Assembly: GCA_037893245.1 (NCBI GenBank)
Contig: JBAIAA010000538.1
Coordinates: 558,001 to 622,000 of the forward strand
From: Crossaster papposus
Taxonomy: Eukaryota; Echinodermata; Asteroidea; Velatida; Solasteridae
Reading direction: 5' to 3'
Length of the DNA: 64,000 nucleotides
Position 1 is the first letter of the stretch; each line of letters starts with the position of its first letter. Below, piece after piece: positions 33,941 to 49,200 of the stretch. A program made the position numbers and the translations under genes. A model generated the notes under the pieces. It had not been told where the DNA came from. It searched no databases and saw only the letters and a list, made by a program, of their open reading frames with translations.

Positions 33941-36527
33941 ATGCCCCGGGTCAAATTGCTAATTATGCCATTCCTGGAGGCCCCCCTCTATCTCCTAACA
34001 CCCAGCCCCTTCCCGGGGCATGCTTTCCTTCATGCCCTTATTTGTGGGCGGGGATTGTGTGCACAAACCTATGGCGAATTTGAAAAGCGTGTGTTAACGT
34101 TAAAATGTTCAGAAAATCTAAATAAAATACTAACAAAGCATGCCCCGGGTCAAATTGCTAATTTTGCAATTCCTGGAGGCCCCTCTCTATCTCCTAACAC
34201 CCAGCCCCTTCCCGGGGCATGCTTTCCTTCATGCCCTTATTTGTGGGCGGGGATTGTGTGCACAAACCTATGGCGAATTTGAAACGCGTGTGTTAACGTT
34301 AAAATTTTCAGACAATCGAAATAAAATACTAACAAAGCATGCCCCGGGTCAAATTGCTAATTTTGCCATTCCTGGAGGCCCCCCTCTATCTTCTAACACC
34401 CAGCCCCTTCCCGGGGCATGCTTTCCTTCATGCCCTTATTTGTGGGCGGGGATTGTGTGCACAAACCTATGGCGAATTTGAAACGCGTGTGTTAACGTTA
34501 CAATTTTCAAAAAATCGAAATAAAATACTAACAAAGCATGCCCCGGGTCAAATTGCTAATGTTGCCATTCCTGGAGGCCCCCCTCTATCTCCTAACACCC
34601 AGCCCCTTCCCGGGGCATGCTTTCCTTCATGCCCTTATTTGTGGGCGGGGATTGTGTGCACAAACCTATGGCGAATTTGAAACGCGTGTGTTAACGTTAA
34701 AATTGTCAGAAAATCGAAATAAAATATTAACAAAGCATGCCCCGGATCGAATTGCTAATTTTGCCATTCCTGGAGGCCCCCCTCTATCTCCTAACACCCA
34801 GCCCCTTCCCGGGGCATGCTTTCCTTCATGCCCTTATTTGTGGGCGGGGATTGTGTGCACAAACCTATGGCGAATTTGAAACGCGTGTGTTAACGTTAAC
34901 ATTTTCAGAAAATCGAAATAAAATACTAACAAAGCATGCCCCGGGTCAAATTGCTAATTTTGCCATTCCTGGAGGCCCCCCTCTATCTCCTAACACCCAG
35001 CCCCTTCCCGGGGCATGCTTTCCTTCATGCCCTTATTTGTGGGCGGGAATTGTGTGCACAAACCTATGGCGAATTTGAAACGCGTGTGTTAACGTTAAAA
35101 TTTTCAGAAAATCGAAATAAAATACTAACAAAGCATGCCCCGGGTCAAATTGCAAATTTTGCCATTCCTGGAGGCCCCCTTCTATCTCCTAACACCCAGC
35201 CCCTTCCCGGGGCATGCTTTCCTTCATGCCCTTATTTGTGGGCGGGGATTGTGTGCACAAACCTATGGCGAATTTGAAACGCGTGTGTTAACGTTAACAT
35301 TTTCAGAAAATATAAATAAAATACTAACAAAGCATGCCCCGGGTCAAATTGCTAATTTTGCAATTCCTGGAGGCCCCTCTCTATCTCCTAACACCCAGCC
35401 CCTTCCCGGGGCATGCTTTCCTTCATGCCCTTATTTGTGGGCGGGGATTGTGTGCACAAACCTATGGCGAATTTGAAACGCGTGTGTTAACGTTAAAATT
35501 TTCAGACAATCGAAATAAAATACTAACAAAGCATGCCCCGGGTCAAATTGCTAATTTTGCCATTCCTGGAGGCCCCCCTCTATCTTCTAACACCCAGCCC
35601 CTTCCCGGGGCATGCTTTCCTTCATGCCCTTATTTGTGGGCGGGGATTGTGTGCACAAACCTATGGCGAATTTGAAACGCGTGTGTTAACGTTACAATTT
35701 TCAAAAAATCGAAATAAAATACTAACAAAGCATGCCCCGGGTCAAATTGCTAATGTTGCCATTCCTGGAGGCCCCCCTCTATCTCCTAACACCCAGCCCC
35801 TTCCCGGGGCATGCTTTCCTTCATGCCCTTATTTGTGGGCGGGGATTGTGTGCACAAACCTATGGCGAATTTGAAACGCGTGTGTTAACGTTAAAATTGT
35901 CAGAAAATCGAAATAAAATATTAACAAAGCATGCCCCGGATCGAATTGCTAATTTTGCCATTCCTGGAGGCCCCCCTCTATCTCCTAACACCCAGCCCCT
36001 TCCCGGGGCATGCTTTCCTTCATGCCCTTATTTGTGGGCGGGGATTGTGTGCACAAACCTATGGCGAATTTGAAACGCGTGTGTTAACGTTAACATTTTC
36101 AGAAAATCGAAATAAAATACTAACAAAGCATGCCCCGGGTCAAATTGCTAATTTTGCCATTCCTGGAGGCCCCCCTCTATCTCCTAACACCCAGCCCCTT
36201 CCCGGGGCATGCTTTCCTTCATGCCCTTATTTGTGGGCGGGAATTGTGTGCACAAACCTATGGCGAATTTGAAACGCGTGTGTTAACGTTAAAATTTTCA
36301 GAAAATCGAAATAAAATACTAACAAAGCATGCCCCGGGTCAAATTGCAAATTTTGCCATTCCTGGAGGCCCCCTTCTATCTCCTAACACCCAGCCCCTTC
36401 CCGGGGCATGCTTTCCTTCATGCCCTTATTTGTGGGCGGGGATTGTGTGCACAAACCTATGGCGAATTTGAAACGCGTGTGTTAACGTTACAATTTTCAG
36501 AAAATCGAAATAAAATACTAACAAAGC
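33941..36527. repeat. 199-bp array, 6-mer higher-order block (two copies)
   Basis: Six differently marked monomers from 34140 (TGCAATTCC), 34339, 34538 (TAATGTTGCC), 34737 (CCGGATCGAATT), 34936 (GGGCGGGAATTG) and 35135 (TTGCAAATTTTGCC) repeat in order from 35334, an offset of 1194 bp, which is exactly six monomers. Confidence 0.85.
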
Positions 36528-39500
36528 ATGCCCCGGGTCAAATTGCTAATTTTGCCATTCCTGGAGGCCCCCCTCTATGTCCTAACACCCAGCCCCTTCC
36601 CGGGGCATGCTTTCCTTCATGCCCTTATTTGTGGGCGGGGATTGTGTGCACAAACCTATGGCGAATTTGAAACGCGTGTGTTAACGTTAAAATGTTCAGA
36701 AAATCGAAATAAAATACTAACAAAGCATGCCCCGGGTCAAATTGCTAATTTTGCCATTTCTGGAGGCCCCCCTCTATCTCGTAACACACAGCCCCTTCCC
36801 GGGGCATGCTTTCCTTCATGCCCTTATTTGTGGGCGGGGATTGTGTGCACAAACATATGGCGAATTTGAAACGCGTGTGTTAACGTTAAAATTTTCAGAA
36901 AATCGAAATAAAATACTAACAAAGCATGCCCCGGGTCAAATTGCAAATTTTGCCATTCCTGGAGGCCCCCCTCTATCTCCTAACACCCAGCCCCTTCCCG
37001 GGGCATGCTTTCCTTCATGCCCTTATTTGTGGGCGGGGATTGTGTGCACAAACCTATGGCGAATTTGAAACGCGTGTGTTAACGTTACAATTTTCAGAAA
37101 ATCGAAATAAAATACTAACAAAGCATGCCCCGGGTCAAATTGCTAATTTTGCCATTCCTGGAGGCCCCCCTCTATCTCCTAACACCCAGCCCCTTCCCGG
37201 GGCATGCTTTCCTTCATGCCCTTATTTGTGGGCTGGGATTGTGTGCACAAACCTATGGCGAATTTGAAACGCGTGTGTTAACGTTAACATTTTCATAAAA
37301 TCGAAATAAAATACTAACAAAGCATGCCCCGGGTCAAATTGCTAATTGTGCCATTCCTGGAGGCCCCCCTCTATCTCCTAACACCCAGCCCCTTCCCGGG
37401 GCATGCTTTCCTTCATGCCCTTATTTGTGGGCGGGGATTGTGTGCACAAACCTATGGCGAATTTGAAACGCGTGTGTTAACGTTAACATTTTCAGAAAAT
37501 CGAAATAAAATACTAACAAAGCATGCCCCGGGTCAAATTGCAAATTTTGCCATTACTGGAGGCCCCCTTCTATCTCCTAACACCCAGCCCCTTCCCGGGG
37601 CATGCTTTCCTTCATGCCCTTATTTGTGGGCGGGGATTGTGTGCACAAACCTATGGCGAATTTGAAACGCGTGTGTTAACGTTACAATTTTCAGAAAATC
37701 GAAATAAAATACTAACAAAGCATGCCCCGGGTCAAATTGCTAATTTTGCCATTCCTGGAGGCCCCCCTCTATCTCCTAACACCCAGCCCCTTCCCGGGGC
37801 ATGCTTTCCTTCATGCCCTTATTTGTGGGCGGGGATTGTGTGCACAAACCTATGGCGAATTTGAAACGCGTGTGTTAACGTTACAATTTTCAGAAAATCG
37901 AAATAAAATACTAACAAAGCATGCCCCGGGTCAAATTGCTAATTTTGCCATTCCTGGAGGCCCCCCTCTATCTCCTAACACCCAGCCCCTTCCCGGGGCA
38001 TGCTTTCCTTCATGCCCTTATTTGTGGGCGGGGATTGTGTGCACAAACCTATGGCGAATTTGAAACGCGTGTGTTAACGTTAACATTTTCAGAAAATATA
38101 AATAAAATACTAACAAAGCATGCCCCGGGTCAAATTGCAAATTTTGCCATTACTGGAGGCCCCCTTCTATCTCCTAACACCCAGCCCCTTCCCGGGGCAT
38201 GCTTTCCTTCATGCCCTTATTTGTGGGCGGGGATTGTGTGCACAAACCTATGGCGAATTTGAAACGCGTGTGGTAACGTTACAATTTTCAGAAAATCGAA
38301 ATAAAATACTAACAAAGCATGCCCCGGGTCAAATTGCTAATTTTGCCATTCCTGGAGGCCCCCCTCTATCTCCTAACACCCAGCCCCTTCCCGGGGCATG
38401 CTTTCCTTCATGCCCTTATTTGTGGGCGGGGATTGTGTGCACAAACCTATGGCGAATTTGAAACGCGTGTGTTAACGTTACAATTTTCAGAAAATCGAAA
38501 TAAAATACTAACAAAGCATGCCCCGGGTCAAATTGCTAATTTTGCCATTCCTGGAGGCCCCCCTCTATCTCCTAACACCCAGCCCCTTCCCGGGGCATGC
38601 TTTCCTTCATGCCCTTATTTGTGGGCGGGGATTGTGTGCACAAACCTATGGCGAATTTGAAACGCGTGTGTTAACGTTAACATTTTCAGAAAATATAAAT
38701 AAAATACTAACAAAGCATGCCCCGGGTCAAATTGCTAATTATGCCATTCCTGGAGGCCCCCCTCTATCTCCTAACACCCAGCCCCTTCCCGGGGCATGCT
38801 TTCCTTCATGCCCTTATTTGTGGGCGGGGATTGTGTGCACAAACCTATGGCGAATTTGAAAAGCGTGTGTTAACGTTAAAATGTTCAGAAAATCTAAATA
38901 AAATACTAACAAAGCATGCCCCGGGTCAAATTGCTAATTTTGCAATTCCTGGAGGCCCCCCTCTATCTCCTAACACCCAGCCCCTTCCCGGGGCATGCTT
39001 TCCTTCATGCCCTTATTTGTGGGCGGGGATTGTGTGCACAAACCTATGGCGAATTTGAAACGCGTGTGTTAACGTTAAAATTTTCAGACAATCGAAATAA
39101 AATACTAACAAAGCATGCCCCGGGTCAAATTGCTAATTTTGCCATTCCTGGAGGCCCCCCTCTATCTTCTAACACCCAGCCCCTTCCCGGGGCATGCTTT
39201 CCTTCATGCCCTTATTTGTGGGCGGGGATTGTGTGCACAAACCTATGGCGAATTTGCAACGCGTGTGTTAACGTTACAATTTTCAAAAAATCGAAATAAA
39301 ATACTAACAAAGCATGCCCCGGGTCAAATTGCTAATGTTGCCATTCCTGGAGGCCCCCCTCTATCTCCTAACACCCAGCCCCTTCCCGGGGCATGCTTTC
39401 CTTCATGCCCTTATTTGTGGGCGGGGATTGTGTGCACAAACCTATGGCGAATTTGAAACGCGTGTGTTAACGTTAAAATTTTCAGAAAATCGAAATAAAA

Positions 39501-42500
39501 TACTAACAAAGCATGCCCCGGGTCAAATTGCAAATTTTGCCATTCCTGGAGGCCCCCTTCTATCTCCTAACACCCAGCCGCTTCCCGGGGCATGCTTTCC
39601 TTCATGCCCTTATTTGTGGGCGGGGATTGTGTGCACAAACCTATGGCGAATTTGAAACGCGTGTGTTAACGTTACAATTTTCAGAAAATCGAAATAAAAT
39701 ACTAACAAAGCATGCCCCGGGTCAAATTGCTAATTTTGCCATTCCTGGAGGCCCCCCTCTATGTCCTAACACCCAGCCCCTTCCCGGGGCATGCTTTCCT
39801 TCATGCCCTTATTTGTGGGCGCGGATTGTGTGCACAAACCTATGGCGAATTTGAAACGCGTGTGTTAACGTTAAAATGTTCAGAAAATCGAAATAAAATA
39901 CTAACAAAGCATGCCCCGGGTCAAATTGCTAATTTTGCCATTTCTGGAGGCCCCCTCTATCTCGTAACACACAGCCCCTTCCCGGGGCATGCTTTCCTTC
40001 ATGCCCTTATTTGTGGGCGGGGATTGTGTGCACAAACATATGGCGAATTTGAAACGCGTGTGTTAACGTTAAAATTTTCAGAAAATGGAAATAAAATACT
40101 AACAAAGCATGCCCCGGGTCAAATTGCTAATTTTGCCATTCCTGGAGGCCCCCCTCTATCTCCTAACACCCAGCCCGTTCCCGGGGCATGCTTTCCTTCA
40201 TGCCCTTATTTGTGGGCGGGGATTGTGTGCACAAACCTATGGCGAATTTGAAACGCGTGTGTTAACGTTACAATTTTCAGAAAATCGAAATAAAATACTA
40301 ACAAAGCATGCCCCGGGTCAAATTGCTAATTTTGCCATTCCTGGAGGCCCCCCTCTATCTCCTAACACCCAGCCCCTTCCCGGGGCATGCTTTCCTTCAT
40401 GCCCTTATTTGTGGGCTGGGATTGTGTGCACAAACCTATGGCGAATTTGAAACGCGTGTGTTAACGTTAAAATTTTCAGAAAATCGAAATAAAATACTAA
40501 CAAAGCATGCCCCGGGTCAAATTGCTAATTTTGCCATTCCTGGAGGCCCCCCTCTATCTCCTAACACCCAGCCCCTTCCCGGGGCATGCTTTCCTTCATG
40601 CCCTTATTTGTGGGCGGGGATTGTGTGCACAAACCTATGGCGAATTTGAAACGCGTGTGTTAACGTTAACATTTTCAGAAAATCGAAATAAAATACTAAC
40701 AAAGCATGCCCCGGGTCAAATTGCTAATTTTGCCATTCCTGGAGGCCCCCCTCTATCTCCTAACACCCAGCCCCTTCCCGGGGCATGCTTTCCTTCATGC
40801 CCTTATTTGTGGGCGGGGATTGTGTGCACAAACCTATGGCGAATTTGAAACGCGTGTGTTAACGTTACAATTTTCAAAAAATCGAAATAAAATACTAACA
40901 AAGCATGCCCCGGGTCAAATTGCTAATGTTGCCATTCCTGGAGGCCCCCCTCTATCTCCTAACACCCAGCCCCTTCCCGGGGCATGCTTTCCTTCATGCC
41001 CTTATTTGTGGGCGGGGATTGTGTGCACAAACCTATGGCGAATTTGAAACGCGTGTGTTAACGTTAAAATTGTCAGAAAATCGAAATAAAATATTAACAA
41101 AGCATGCCCCGGATCGAATTGCTAATTTTGCCATTCCTGGAGGCCCCCCTCTATCTCCTAACACCCAGCCCCTTCCCGGGGCATGCTTTCCTTCATGCCC
41201 TTATTTGTGGGCGGGGATTGTGTGCACAAACCTATGGCGAATTTGAAACGCGTGTGTTAACGTTAACATTTTCAGAAAATCGAAATAAAATACTAACAAA
41301 GCATGCCCCGGGTCAAATTGCTAATTTTGCCATTCCTGGAGGCCCCCCTCTATCTCCTAACACCCAGCCCCTTCCCGGGGCATGCTTTCCTTCATGCCCT
41401 TATTTGTGGGCGGGGATTGTGTGCACAAACCTATGGCGAATTTGAAACGCGTGTGTTAACGTTAAAATTTTCAGAAAATCGAAATAAAATACTAACAAAG
41501 CATGCCCCGGGTCAAATTGCAAATTTTGCCATTCCTGGAGGCCCCATTCTATCTCCTAACACCCAGCCCCTTCCCGGGGCATGCTTTCCTTCATGCCCTT
41601 ATTTGTGGGCGGGGATTGTGTGCACAAACCTATGGCGAATTTGAAACGCGTGTGTTAACGTTACAATTTTCAGAAAATCGAAATAAAATACTAACAAAGC
41701 ATGCCCCGGGTCAAATTGCTAATTTTGCCATTCCTGGAGGCCCCCCTCTATGTCCTAACACCCAGCCCCTTCCCGGGGCATGCTTTCCTTCATGCCCTTA
41801 TTTGTGGGCGGGGATTGTGTGCACAAACCTATGGCGAATTTGAAACGCGTGTGTTAACGTTAAAATGTTCAGAAAATCGAAATAAAATACTAACAAAGCA
41901 TGCCCCGGGTCAAATTGCTAATTTTGCCATTTCTGGAGGCCCCCCTCTATCTCGTAACACACAGCCCCTTCCCGGGGCATGCTTTCCTTCATGCCCTTAT
42001 TTGTGGGCGGGGATTGTGTGCACAAACATATGGCGAATTTGAAACGCGTGTGTTAACGTTAAAATTTTCAGAAAATCGAAATAAAATACTAACAAAGCAT
42101 GCCCCGGGTCAAATTGCTAATTTTGCCATTCCTGGAGGCCCCCCTCTATCTCCTAACACCCAGCCCCTTCCCGGGGCATGCTTTCCTTCATGCCCTTATT
42201 TGTGGGCGGGGATTGTGTGCACAAACCTATGGCGAATTTGAAACGCGTGTGTTAACGTTACAATTTTCAGAAAATCGAAATAAAATACTAACAAAGCATG
42301 CCCCGGGTCAAATTGCTAATTTTGCCATTCCTGGAGGCCCCCCTCTATCTCCTAACACCCAGCCCCTTCCCGGGGCATGCTTTCCTTCATGCCCTTATTT
42401 GTGGGCGGGGATTGTGTGCACAAACCTATGGCGAATTTGAAACGCGTGTGTTAACGTTACAATTTTCAGAAAATCGAAATAAAATACTAACAAAGCATGC

Positions 42501-45500
42501 CCCGGGTCAAATTGCTAATTTTGCCATTCCTGGAGGCCCCCCTCTATCTCCTAACACCCAGCCCCTTCCCGGGGCATGCTTTCCTTCATGCCCTTATTTG
42601 TGGGCGGGGATTGTGTGCACAAACCTATGGCGAATTTGAAACGCGTGTGTTAACGTTACAATTTTCAGAAAATCGAAATAAAATACTAACAAAGCATGCC
42701 CCGGGTCAAATTGCTAATTTTGCCATTCCTGGAGGCCCCCCTCTATCTCCTAACACCCAGCCCCTTCCCGGGGCATGCTTTCCTTCATGCCCTTATTTGT
42801 GGGCGGGGATTGTGTGCACAAACCTATGGCGAATTTGAAACGCGTGTGTTAACGTTAACATTTTCAGAAAATATAAATAAAATACTAACAAAGCATGCCC
42901 CGGGTCAAATTGCAAATTTTGCCATTACTGGAGGCCCCCTTCTATCTCCTAACACCCAGCCCCTTCCCGGGGCATGCTTTCCTTCATGCCCTTATTTGTG
43001 GGCGGGGATTGTGTGCACAAACCTATGGCGAATTTGAAACGCGTGTGTTAACGTTACAATTTTCAGAAAATCGAAATAAAATACTAACAAAGCATGCCCC
43101 GGGTCAAATTGCTAATTTTGCCATTCCTGGAGGCCCCCCTCTATCTCCTAACACCCAGCCCCTTCCCGGGGCATGCTTTCCTTCATGCCCTTATTTGTGG
43201 GCGGGGATTGTGTGCACAAACCTATGGCGAATTTGAAACGCGTGTGTTAACGTTACAATTTTCAGAAAATCGAAATAAAATACTAACAAAGCATGCCCCG
43301 GGTCAAATTGCTAATTTTGCCATTCCTGGAGGCCCCCCTCTATCTCCTAACACCCAGCCCCTTCCCGGGGCATGCTTTCCTTCATGCCCTTATTTGTGGG
43401 CGGGGATTGTGTGCACAAACCTATGGCGAATTTGAAACGCGTGTGTTAACGTTAACATTTTCAGAAAATATAAATAAAATACTAACAAAGCATGCCCCGG
43501 GTCAAATTGCTAATTATGCCATTCCTGGAGGCCCCCCTCTATCTCCTAACACCCAGCCCCTTCCCGGGGCATGCTTTCCTTCATGCCCTTATTTGTGGGC
43601 GGGGATTGTGTGCACAAACCTATGGCGAATTTGAAAAGCGTGTGTTAACGTTAAAATGTTCAGAAAATCTAAATAAAATACTAACAAAGCATGCCCCGGG
43701 TCAAATTGCTAATTTTGCAATTCCTGGAGGCCCCCCTCTATCTCCTAACACCCAGCCCCTTCCCGGGGCATGCTTTCCTTCATGCCCTTATTTGTGGGCG
43801 GGGATTGTGTGCACAAACCTATGGCGAATTTGAAACGCGTGTGTTAACGTTAAAATTTTCAGACAATCGAAATAAAATACTAACAAAGCATGCCCCGGGT
43901 CAAATTGCTAATTTTGCCATTCCTGGAGGCCCCCCTCTATCTTCTAACACCCAGCCCCTTCCCGGGGCATGCTTTCCTTCATGCCCTTATTTGTGGGCGG
44001 GGATTGTGTGCACAAACCTATGGCGAATTTGAAACGCGTGTGTTAACGTTACAATTTTCAAAAAATCGAAATAAAATACTAACAAAGCATGCCCCGGGTC
44101 AAATTGCTAATGTTGCCATTCCTGGAGGCCCCCCTCTATCTCCTAACACCCAGCCCCTTCCCGGGGCATGCTTTCCTTCATGCCCTTATTTGTGGGCGGG
44201 GATTGTGTGCACAAACCTATGGCGAATTTGAAACGCGTGTGTTAACGTTAAAATTGTCAGAAAATTGAAATAAAATATTAACAAAGCATGCCCCGGATCG
44301 AATTGCTAATTTTGCCATTCCTGGAGGCCCCCCTCTATCTCCTAACACCCAGCCCCTTCCCGGGGCATGCTTTCCTTCATGCCCTTATTTGTGGGCGGGG
44401 ATTGTGTGCACAAACCTATGGCGAATTTGAAACGCGTGTGTTAACGTTAACATTTTCAGAAAATCGAAATAAAATACTAACAAAGCATGCCCCGGGTCAA
44501 ATTGCTAATTTTGCCATTCCTGGAGGCCCCCCTCTATCTCCTAACACCCAGCCCCTTCCCGGGGCATGCTTTCCTTCATGCCCTTATTTGTGGGCGGGGA
44601 TTGTGTGCACAAACCTATGGCGAATTTGAAACGCGTGTGTTAACGTTAACATTTTCAGAAAATCGAAATAAAATACTAACAAAGCATGCCCCGGGTCAAA
44701 TTGCAAATTTTGCCATTCCTGGAGGCCCCCTTCTATCTCCTAACACCCAGCCGCTTCCCGGGGCATGCTTTCCTTCATGCCCTTATTTGTGGGCGGGGAT
44801 TGTGTGCACAAACCTATGGCGAATTTGAAACGCGTGTGTTAACGTTACAATTTTCAGAAAATCGAAATAAAATACTAACAAAGCATGCCCCGGGTCAAAT
44901 TGCTAATTTTGCCATTCCTGGAGGCCCCCCTCTATGTCCTAACACCCAGCCCCTTCCCGGGGCATGCTTTCCTTCATGCCCTTATTTGTGGGCGGGGATT
45001 GTGTGCACAAACCTATGGCGAATTTGAAACGCGTGTGTTAACGTTAAAATGTTCAGAAAATCGAAATAAAATACTAACAAAGCATGCCCCGGGTCAAATT
45101 GCTAATTTTGCCATTTCTGGAGGCCCCCCTCTATCTCGTAACACACAGCCCCTTCCCGGGGCATGCTTTCCTTCATGCCCTTATTTGTGTGCGGGGATTG
45201 TGTGCACAAACATATGGCGAATTTGAAACGCGTGTGTTAACGTTAAAATTTTCAGAAAATCGAAATAAAATACTAACAAAGCATGCCCCGGGTCAAATTG
45301 CTAATTTTGCCATTCCTGGAGGCCCCCCTCTATCTCCTAACACCCAGCCCGTTCCCGGGGCATGCTTTCCTTCATGCCCTTATTTGTGGGCGGGGATTGT
45401 GTGCACAAACCTATGGCGAATTTGAAACGCGTGTGTTAACGTTACAATTTTCAGAAAATCGAAATAAAATACTAACAAAGCATGCCCCGGGTCAAATTGC

Positions 45501-45880
45501 TAATTTTGCCATTCCTGGAGGCCCCCCTCTATCTCCTAACACCCAGCCCCTTCCCGGGGCATGCTTTCCTTCATGCCCTTATTTGTGGGCTGGGATTGTG
45601 TGCACAAACCTATGGCGAATTTGAAACGCGTGTGTTAACGTTAAAATTTTCAGAAAATCGAAATAAAATACTAACAAAGCATGCCCCGGGTCAAATTGCT
45701 AATTTTGCCATTCCTGGAGGCCCCCCTCTATCTCCTAACACCCAGCCCCTTCCCGGGGCATGCTTTCCTTCATGCCCTTATTTGTGGGCGGGGATTGTGT
45801 GCACAAACCTATGGCGAATTTGAAACGCGTGTGTTAACGTTAACATTTTCAGAAAATCGAAATAAAATACTAACAAAGCA
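36528..45880. repeat. 199-bp array, about 26-mer duplication
   Basis: Monomers marked by TCTATGTCC (36528, 41701) and TCTCGTAACACACAG (36727, 41900) recur 5173 bp apart. A further matched set (39712/44885, 40308/45482 with GGGCTGGGATT) is offset by 5173-5174 bp. In the middle the offset falls to 4775 bp (37722/42497, 38518/43293), so the second copy lost about two monomers there and regained them further on. Confidence 0.8.
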
Positions 45881-46078
45881 TGCCCCGGGTCAAATTGCTA
45901 ATTTTGCCATTCCTGGAGGCCCCCCTCTATCTCCTAACACCCAGCCCCTTCCCGGGGCATGCTTTCCTTCATGCCCTTATTTGTGGGCGGGGATTGTGTG
46001 CACAAACCTATGGCGAATTTGAAACGCGTGTGTTAACGTTAACATTTTCAGAAAATCGAAATAAAATACTAACAAAGC

Positions 46079-46277
46079 ATGCCCCGGGTCAAATTGCTAA
46101 TTTTGCCATTCCTGGAGGCCCCCCTCTATCTCCTAACACCCAGCCCCTTCCCGGGGCATGCTTTCCTTCATGCCCTTATTTGTGGGCGGGGATTGTGTGC
46201 ACAAACCTATGGCGAATTTGAAACGCGTGTGTTAACGTTAACATTTTCAGAAAATCGAAATAAAATACTAACAAAGC
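46079..46277. other. Palindromes within a representative 199-bp monomer
   Basis: A perfect 15-bp inverted repeat spans each monomer junction: AAAGCATGCCCCGGG (here 46074-46088) and CCCGGGGCATGCTTT (46150-46164), with a 61-bp loop. The same monomer holds the palindromes TGTGCACA, ACGCGT and GTTAACGTTAAC. The long pair is retained in most monomers. Exceptions include those with AGTCTTTCC (near 49940), ATTCTTTCC (near 48149) or ATGTCCCGGG. Confidence 0.85.
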
Positions 46278-49200
46278 ATGCCCCGGGTCAAATTGCTAAT
46301 TTTGCCATTCCTGGAGGCCCCCCTCTATCTCCTAACACCCAGCCCCTTCCCGGGGCATGCTTTCCTTCATGCCCTTATTTGTGGGCGGGGATTGTGTGCA
46401 CAAACCTATGGCGAATTTGAAACGCGTGTGTTAACGTTAACATTTTCAGAAAATCGAAATAAAATACTAACAAAGCATGCCCCGGGTCAAATTGCTAATT
46501 TTGCCATTCCTGGAGGCCCCCCTCTATCTCCTAACACCCAGCCCCTTCCCGGGGCATGCTTTCCTTCATGCCCTTATTTGTGGGCGGGGATTGTGTGCAC
46601 AAACCTATGGCGAATTTGAAACGCGTGTGTTAACGTTAAAATTTTCAGAAAATCGAAATAAAATACTAACAAAGCATGCCCCGGGTCAAATTGCTAATTT
46701 TGCCATTCCTGGAGGCCCCCCTCTATCTCCTAACACCCAGCCCCTTCCCGGGGCATGCTTTCCTTCATGCCCTTATTTGTGGGCGGGGATTGTGTGCACA
46801 AACCTATGGCGAATTTGAAACGCGTGTGTTAACGTTAACATTTTCAGAAAATCGAAATAAAATACTAACAAAGCATGCCCCGGGTCAAATTGCTAATTTT
46901 GCCATTCCTGGAGGCCCCCCTCTATCTCCTAACACCCATTCCCTTCCCGGGGCATGCTTTCCTTCATGCCCTTATTTGTGGGCGGGGATTGTGTGCACAA
47001 ACCTATGGCGAATTTGAAACGCGTGTGTTAACGTTAACATTTTCAGAAAATCGAAATAAAATACTAACAAAGCATGCCCCGGTTCAAATTGCTAATTTTG
47101 CCATTCCTGGAGGCCCCCCTCTATCTCCTAACACCCAGCCCCTTCCCGGGGCATGCTTTCCTTCATGCCCTTATTTGTGGGCGGGGATTGTGTGCACAAA
47201 CCTATGGCGAATTTGAAACGCGTGTGTTAACGTTAACATTTTCAGAAAATCGAAATAAAATACTAACAAAGCATGCCCCGGGTCAAATTGCTAATGTTGC
47301 CATTCCTGGAGGCCCCCCTCTATCTCCTAACACCCAGCCCCTTCCCGGGGCATGCTTTCCTTCATGCCCTTATTTGTGGGCGGGGATTGTGTGCACAAAC
47401 CTATGGCGAATTTGAAACGCGTGTGTTAACGTTAACATTTTCAGAAAATCGAAATAAAATACTAACAAAGCATGCCCCGGGTCAAATTGCTAATTTTGCC
47501 ATTCCTGGAGGCCCCCCTCTATCTCCTAACACCCAGCCCCTTCCCGGGGCATGCTTTCCTTCATGCCCTTATTTGTGGGCGGGGATTGTGTGCACAAACC
47601 TATGGCGAATTTGAAACGCGTGTGTTAACGTTAACATTTTCAGAAAATCAAAATAAAATACTAACAAAGCATGCCCCGGGTCAAATTGCTAATTTTGCCA
47701 TTCCTGGAGGCCCCCCTCTATCTCCTAACACCCAGCCCCTTCCCGGGGCATGCTTTCTTTCATGCCCTTATTTGTGGGCGGGGATTGTGTGCACAAACCT
47801 ATGGCGAATTTGAAACGCGTGTGTTAACGTTAACATTTTCAGAAAATCGAAATAAAATACTAACAAAGCATGCCCCGGGTCAAATTGCTAATTTTGCCAT
47901 TCCTGGAGGCCCCCTTCTATCTCCTAACACCCAGCCCCTTCCCGGGGCATGCTTTCCTTCATGCCCTTATTTGTGGGCGGGGATTGTGTGCACAAACCTA
48001 TGGCGAATTTGAAACGCGTGTGTTAACGTTACAATTTTCAGAAAATCGAAATAAAATACTAACAAAGCATGCCCCGGGACAAATTGCAAATTTTGCCATT
48101 CCTGGAGGCCCCCCTCTATCTCGTAACACCCAGCCCCTTCCCGGGGCATTCTTTCCTTCATGCCCTTATTTGTGGGCGGGGATTGTGTGCACAAACATAT
48201 GGCGAATTTGAAACGCGTGTGTTAACGTTAACATTTTCAGAAAATCGAAATAAAATACTAACAAAGCATGCCCCGAGTAAAATAGCTAATTTTGCCATTC
48301 CTGGAGGTCCCCCTCTATCTCCTAACACCCAGCCCCTTCCCGGGGCATGCTTTCCTTCATGCCCTTATTTGTGGGCGGGGATTGTGTGCACAAACCTAGG
48401 GCGAATTTGAAACGCGTGTGTTAACGTTAAAATTTTCAGAAAATCGAAATAAAATACTAACAAAGCATGCCCCGGGTCAAATTGCTAATTTTGCCATTCC
48501 TGGAGGCCCCCCTCTATCTCCTAACACCCAGCCCCTTCCCGGGGCATGCTTTCCTTCATGCCCTTATTTGTGGGCGGGGATTGTGTGCACAAACCTATGG
48601 CGAATTTGAAACGCGTGTGTTAACGTTACAATTTTCAGAAAATCGAAATAAAATACTAACAAAGCATGCCCCGGGACAAATTGCTAATTTTGCCATTCCT
48701 GGAGGCCCCCCTCTATCTCGTAACACCCAGCCCCTTCCCGGGGCATGCTTTCCTTCATGCCCTTATTTGTGGGCGGGGATTGTGTGCACAAACCTATGGC
48801 GAATTTGAAACGCGTGTGTTAACGTTAACATTTTCAGAAAATCGAAATAAAATACTAACAAAGCATGCCCCGGTTCAAATTGCTAATTTTGCCATTCCTG
48901 GAGGCCCCCCTCTATCTCCTAACACCCAGCCCCTTCCCGGGGCATGCTTTCCTTCATGCCCTTATTTGTGGGCGGGGATTGTGTGCACAAACCTATGGCG
49001 AATTTGAAACGCGTGTGTTAACGTTAACATTTTCAGAAAATCGAAATAAAATACTAACAAAGCATGCCCCGGGTCAAATTGCTAATGTTGCCATTCCTGG
49101 AGGCCCCCCTCTATCTCCTAACACCCAGCCCCTTTCCGGGGCATGCTTTCCTTCATGCCCTTATTTGTGGGCGGGGATTGTGTGCACAAACCTATGGCGA

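Noticed and set aside
47967..48194. 75-codon minus-strand frames at 47967, 49758 and 52146
   Set aside because: They arise from shared point changes in three copies of one satellite monomer type, with spacings that are exact multiples of 199 bp.
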